A DNA stretch of 16,949 bases from Rhodanobacter sp. UBA5168 (GTDB lineage: Bacteria > Pseudomonadota > Gammaproteobacteria > Xanthomonadales > Rhodanobacteraceae), in the NCBI GenBank assembly GCA_002413455.1, contig DHXA01000251.1, positions 1-16,949 of the forward strand. The letters run 5' to 3'. The position numbers and the translations under genes are program-made. The notes below the pieces were generated by a model. It was not told the origin of the DNA. It saw nothing but the letters and a program-made list of their open reading frames with translations, and searched no databases. This document shows positions 16,498-16,949 of the stretch, piece after piece. Each line of letters starts with the position of its first letter. Position 1 is the stretch's first letter.

Positions 16498-16949
16498 ATG
16501 GAATTCCGACTGATCGAGCGCATCCGCGAAATCACTGCGCAGCCACGCGACGACGTGCGCATCGGCATCGGCGATGACGCCGCCGTGCTGGCGGTGCCAG
16601 CCGGACAGGAGCTCGCCGTCGCGATCGACACGCTGGTCGAGGGCGTACACTTCCCGCGCGGCACCGCCGCTGCCGATATCGGCTGGAAAGCGCTGGCGGT
16701 GAATCTGTCCGACCTGGCGGCGATGGGCGCCAGCCCGGCGTGGGCGCTGCTGGCGCTGACCTTGCCCGATGCCGACGCCGCTTTCGTTGAAGGCTTTGCC
16801 GAAGGGTTTGCCAGGCTGGCGCAATCGCACCGGCTTGCGCTGGTCGGCGGCGACACCACGCGGGGGCCGCTGAGCATCAGCGTGGCCGTGCACGGTTTCG
16901 TGCCGCCGGACAAGGCACTGGTCCGTACCGGCGCGCGCATCGGCGACGC
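16498..16949 (+). CDS. thiL: Thiamine-monophosphate kinase, N-terminal part
   Basis: ThiL phosphorylates thiamine monophosphate to thiamine diphosphate, the active cofactor. About 150 residues are present before the window ends. Seen in order: EFRLIERI at the start, GIGDDAAVL (23-31) with metal-binding aspartates, DTLVEGVHF (about 44-52), the signature AVNLSDLAAMGA (66-77), and GGDTTRGPLS (about 116-125). These are the hallmarks of the PurM-like superfamily member ThiL. The start is ATG 16498, 43 bases after nusB. The ribH-nusB-thiL order is a classic proteobacterial cluster. The C-terminal half is outside the window. Confidence 0.96.
   Translation, partial: MEFRLIERIREITAQPRDDVRIGIGDDAAVLAVPAGQELAVAIDTLVEGVHFPRGTAAADIGWKALAVNLSDLAAMGASPAWALLALTLPDADAAFVEGFAEGFARLAQSHRLALVGGDTTRGPLSISVAVHGFVPPDKALVRTGARIGD

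Overview
This is a high-GC gammaproteobacterial chromosome segment. The glyA-nrdR-ribD ... ribE-ribB-ribH-nusB-thiL gene order and the protein sequences point to the Xanthomonadales, most likely the Rhodanobacteraceae (Rhodanobacter, Dyella or Frateuria type). That placement is inferred from gene order and remembered sequence character; no search was run. No rRNA, tRNA, CRISPR array, insertion sequence or phage gene is visible.

Layout. 1-866 (+): the 3' end of an acyltransferase-3 membrane protein, then a small unknown protein. 901-6113 (-): a five-gene block transcribed leftward. It starts with an aldo/keto reductase, an NmrA-like NAD(P)-binding protein and a TetR regulator, which form an operon. 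ettA follows with its own TATAAT promoter, then pyrF. 6149-6192: a perfect 19-bp inverted repeat covering the promoter of the reductase operon, the likely TetR operator. 6288-9360 (+): glyA, nrdR, ribD. 9378-11261 (-): a frameshifted metallo-beta-lactamase-fold hydrolase downstream of an MDR-family alcohol dehydrogenase/quinone reductase. 11359-12270 (+): a divergent LysR regulator. 12380-16949 (+): an FMN riboswitch followed by ribE, ribB fused to a degenerate ribA-like domain, an LD-carboxypeptidase, ribH, nusB and the 5' part of thiL.

How the genes fit together. The riboflavin pathway is nearly complete here: RibD (deaminase/reductase), RibB (DHBP synthase), RibH (lumazine synthase) and RibE (riboflavin synthase). 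The missing step is GTP cyclohydrolase II. The C-terminal half of the RibB fusion has lost the zinc cysteines, so a separate ribA is expected elsewhere. The FMN riboswitch probably acts on translation: the ribE Shine-Dalgarno sequence lies in a small hairpin, and a 17-codon leader reading frame overlaps the ribE start. ribD is cut off from the other rib genes and from the riboswitch by the MBL-ADH-LysR block, which looks like an accessory insertion.

The most notable observations are the 44-bp operator palindrome with its overlapping promoter, the aldo/keto reductase that lacks the usual catalytic histidine, the one-base frameshift in the MBL hydrolase, the inactive cyclohydrolase domain of the RibB fusion, and the leader frame and repeats between riboswitch and ribE. 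I saw no convincing wholly new multi-gene system; most of the window is conserved housekeeping sequence with two small accessory modules.
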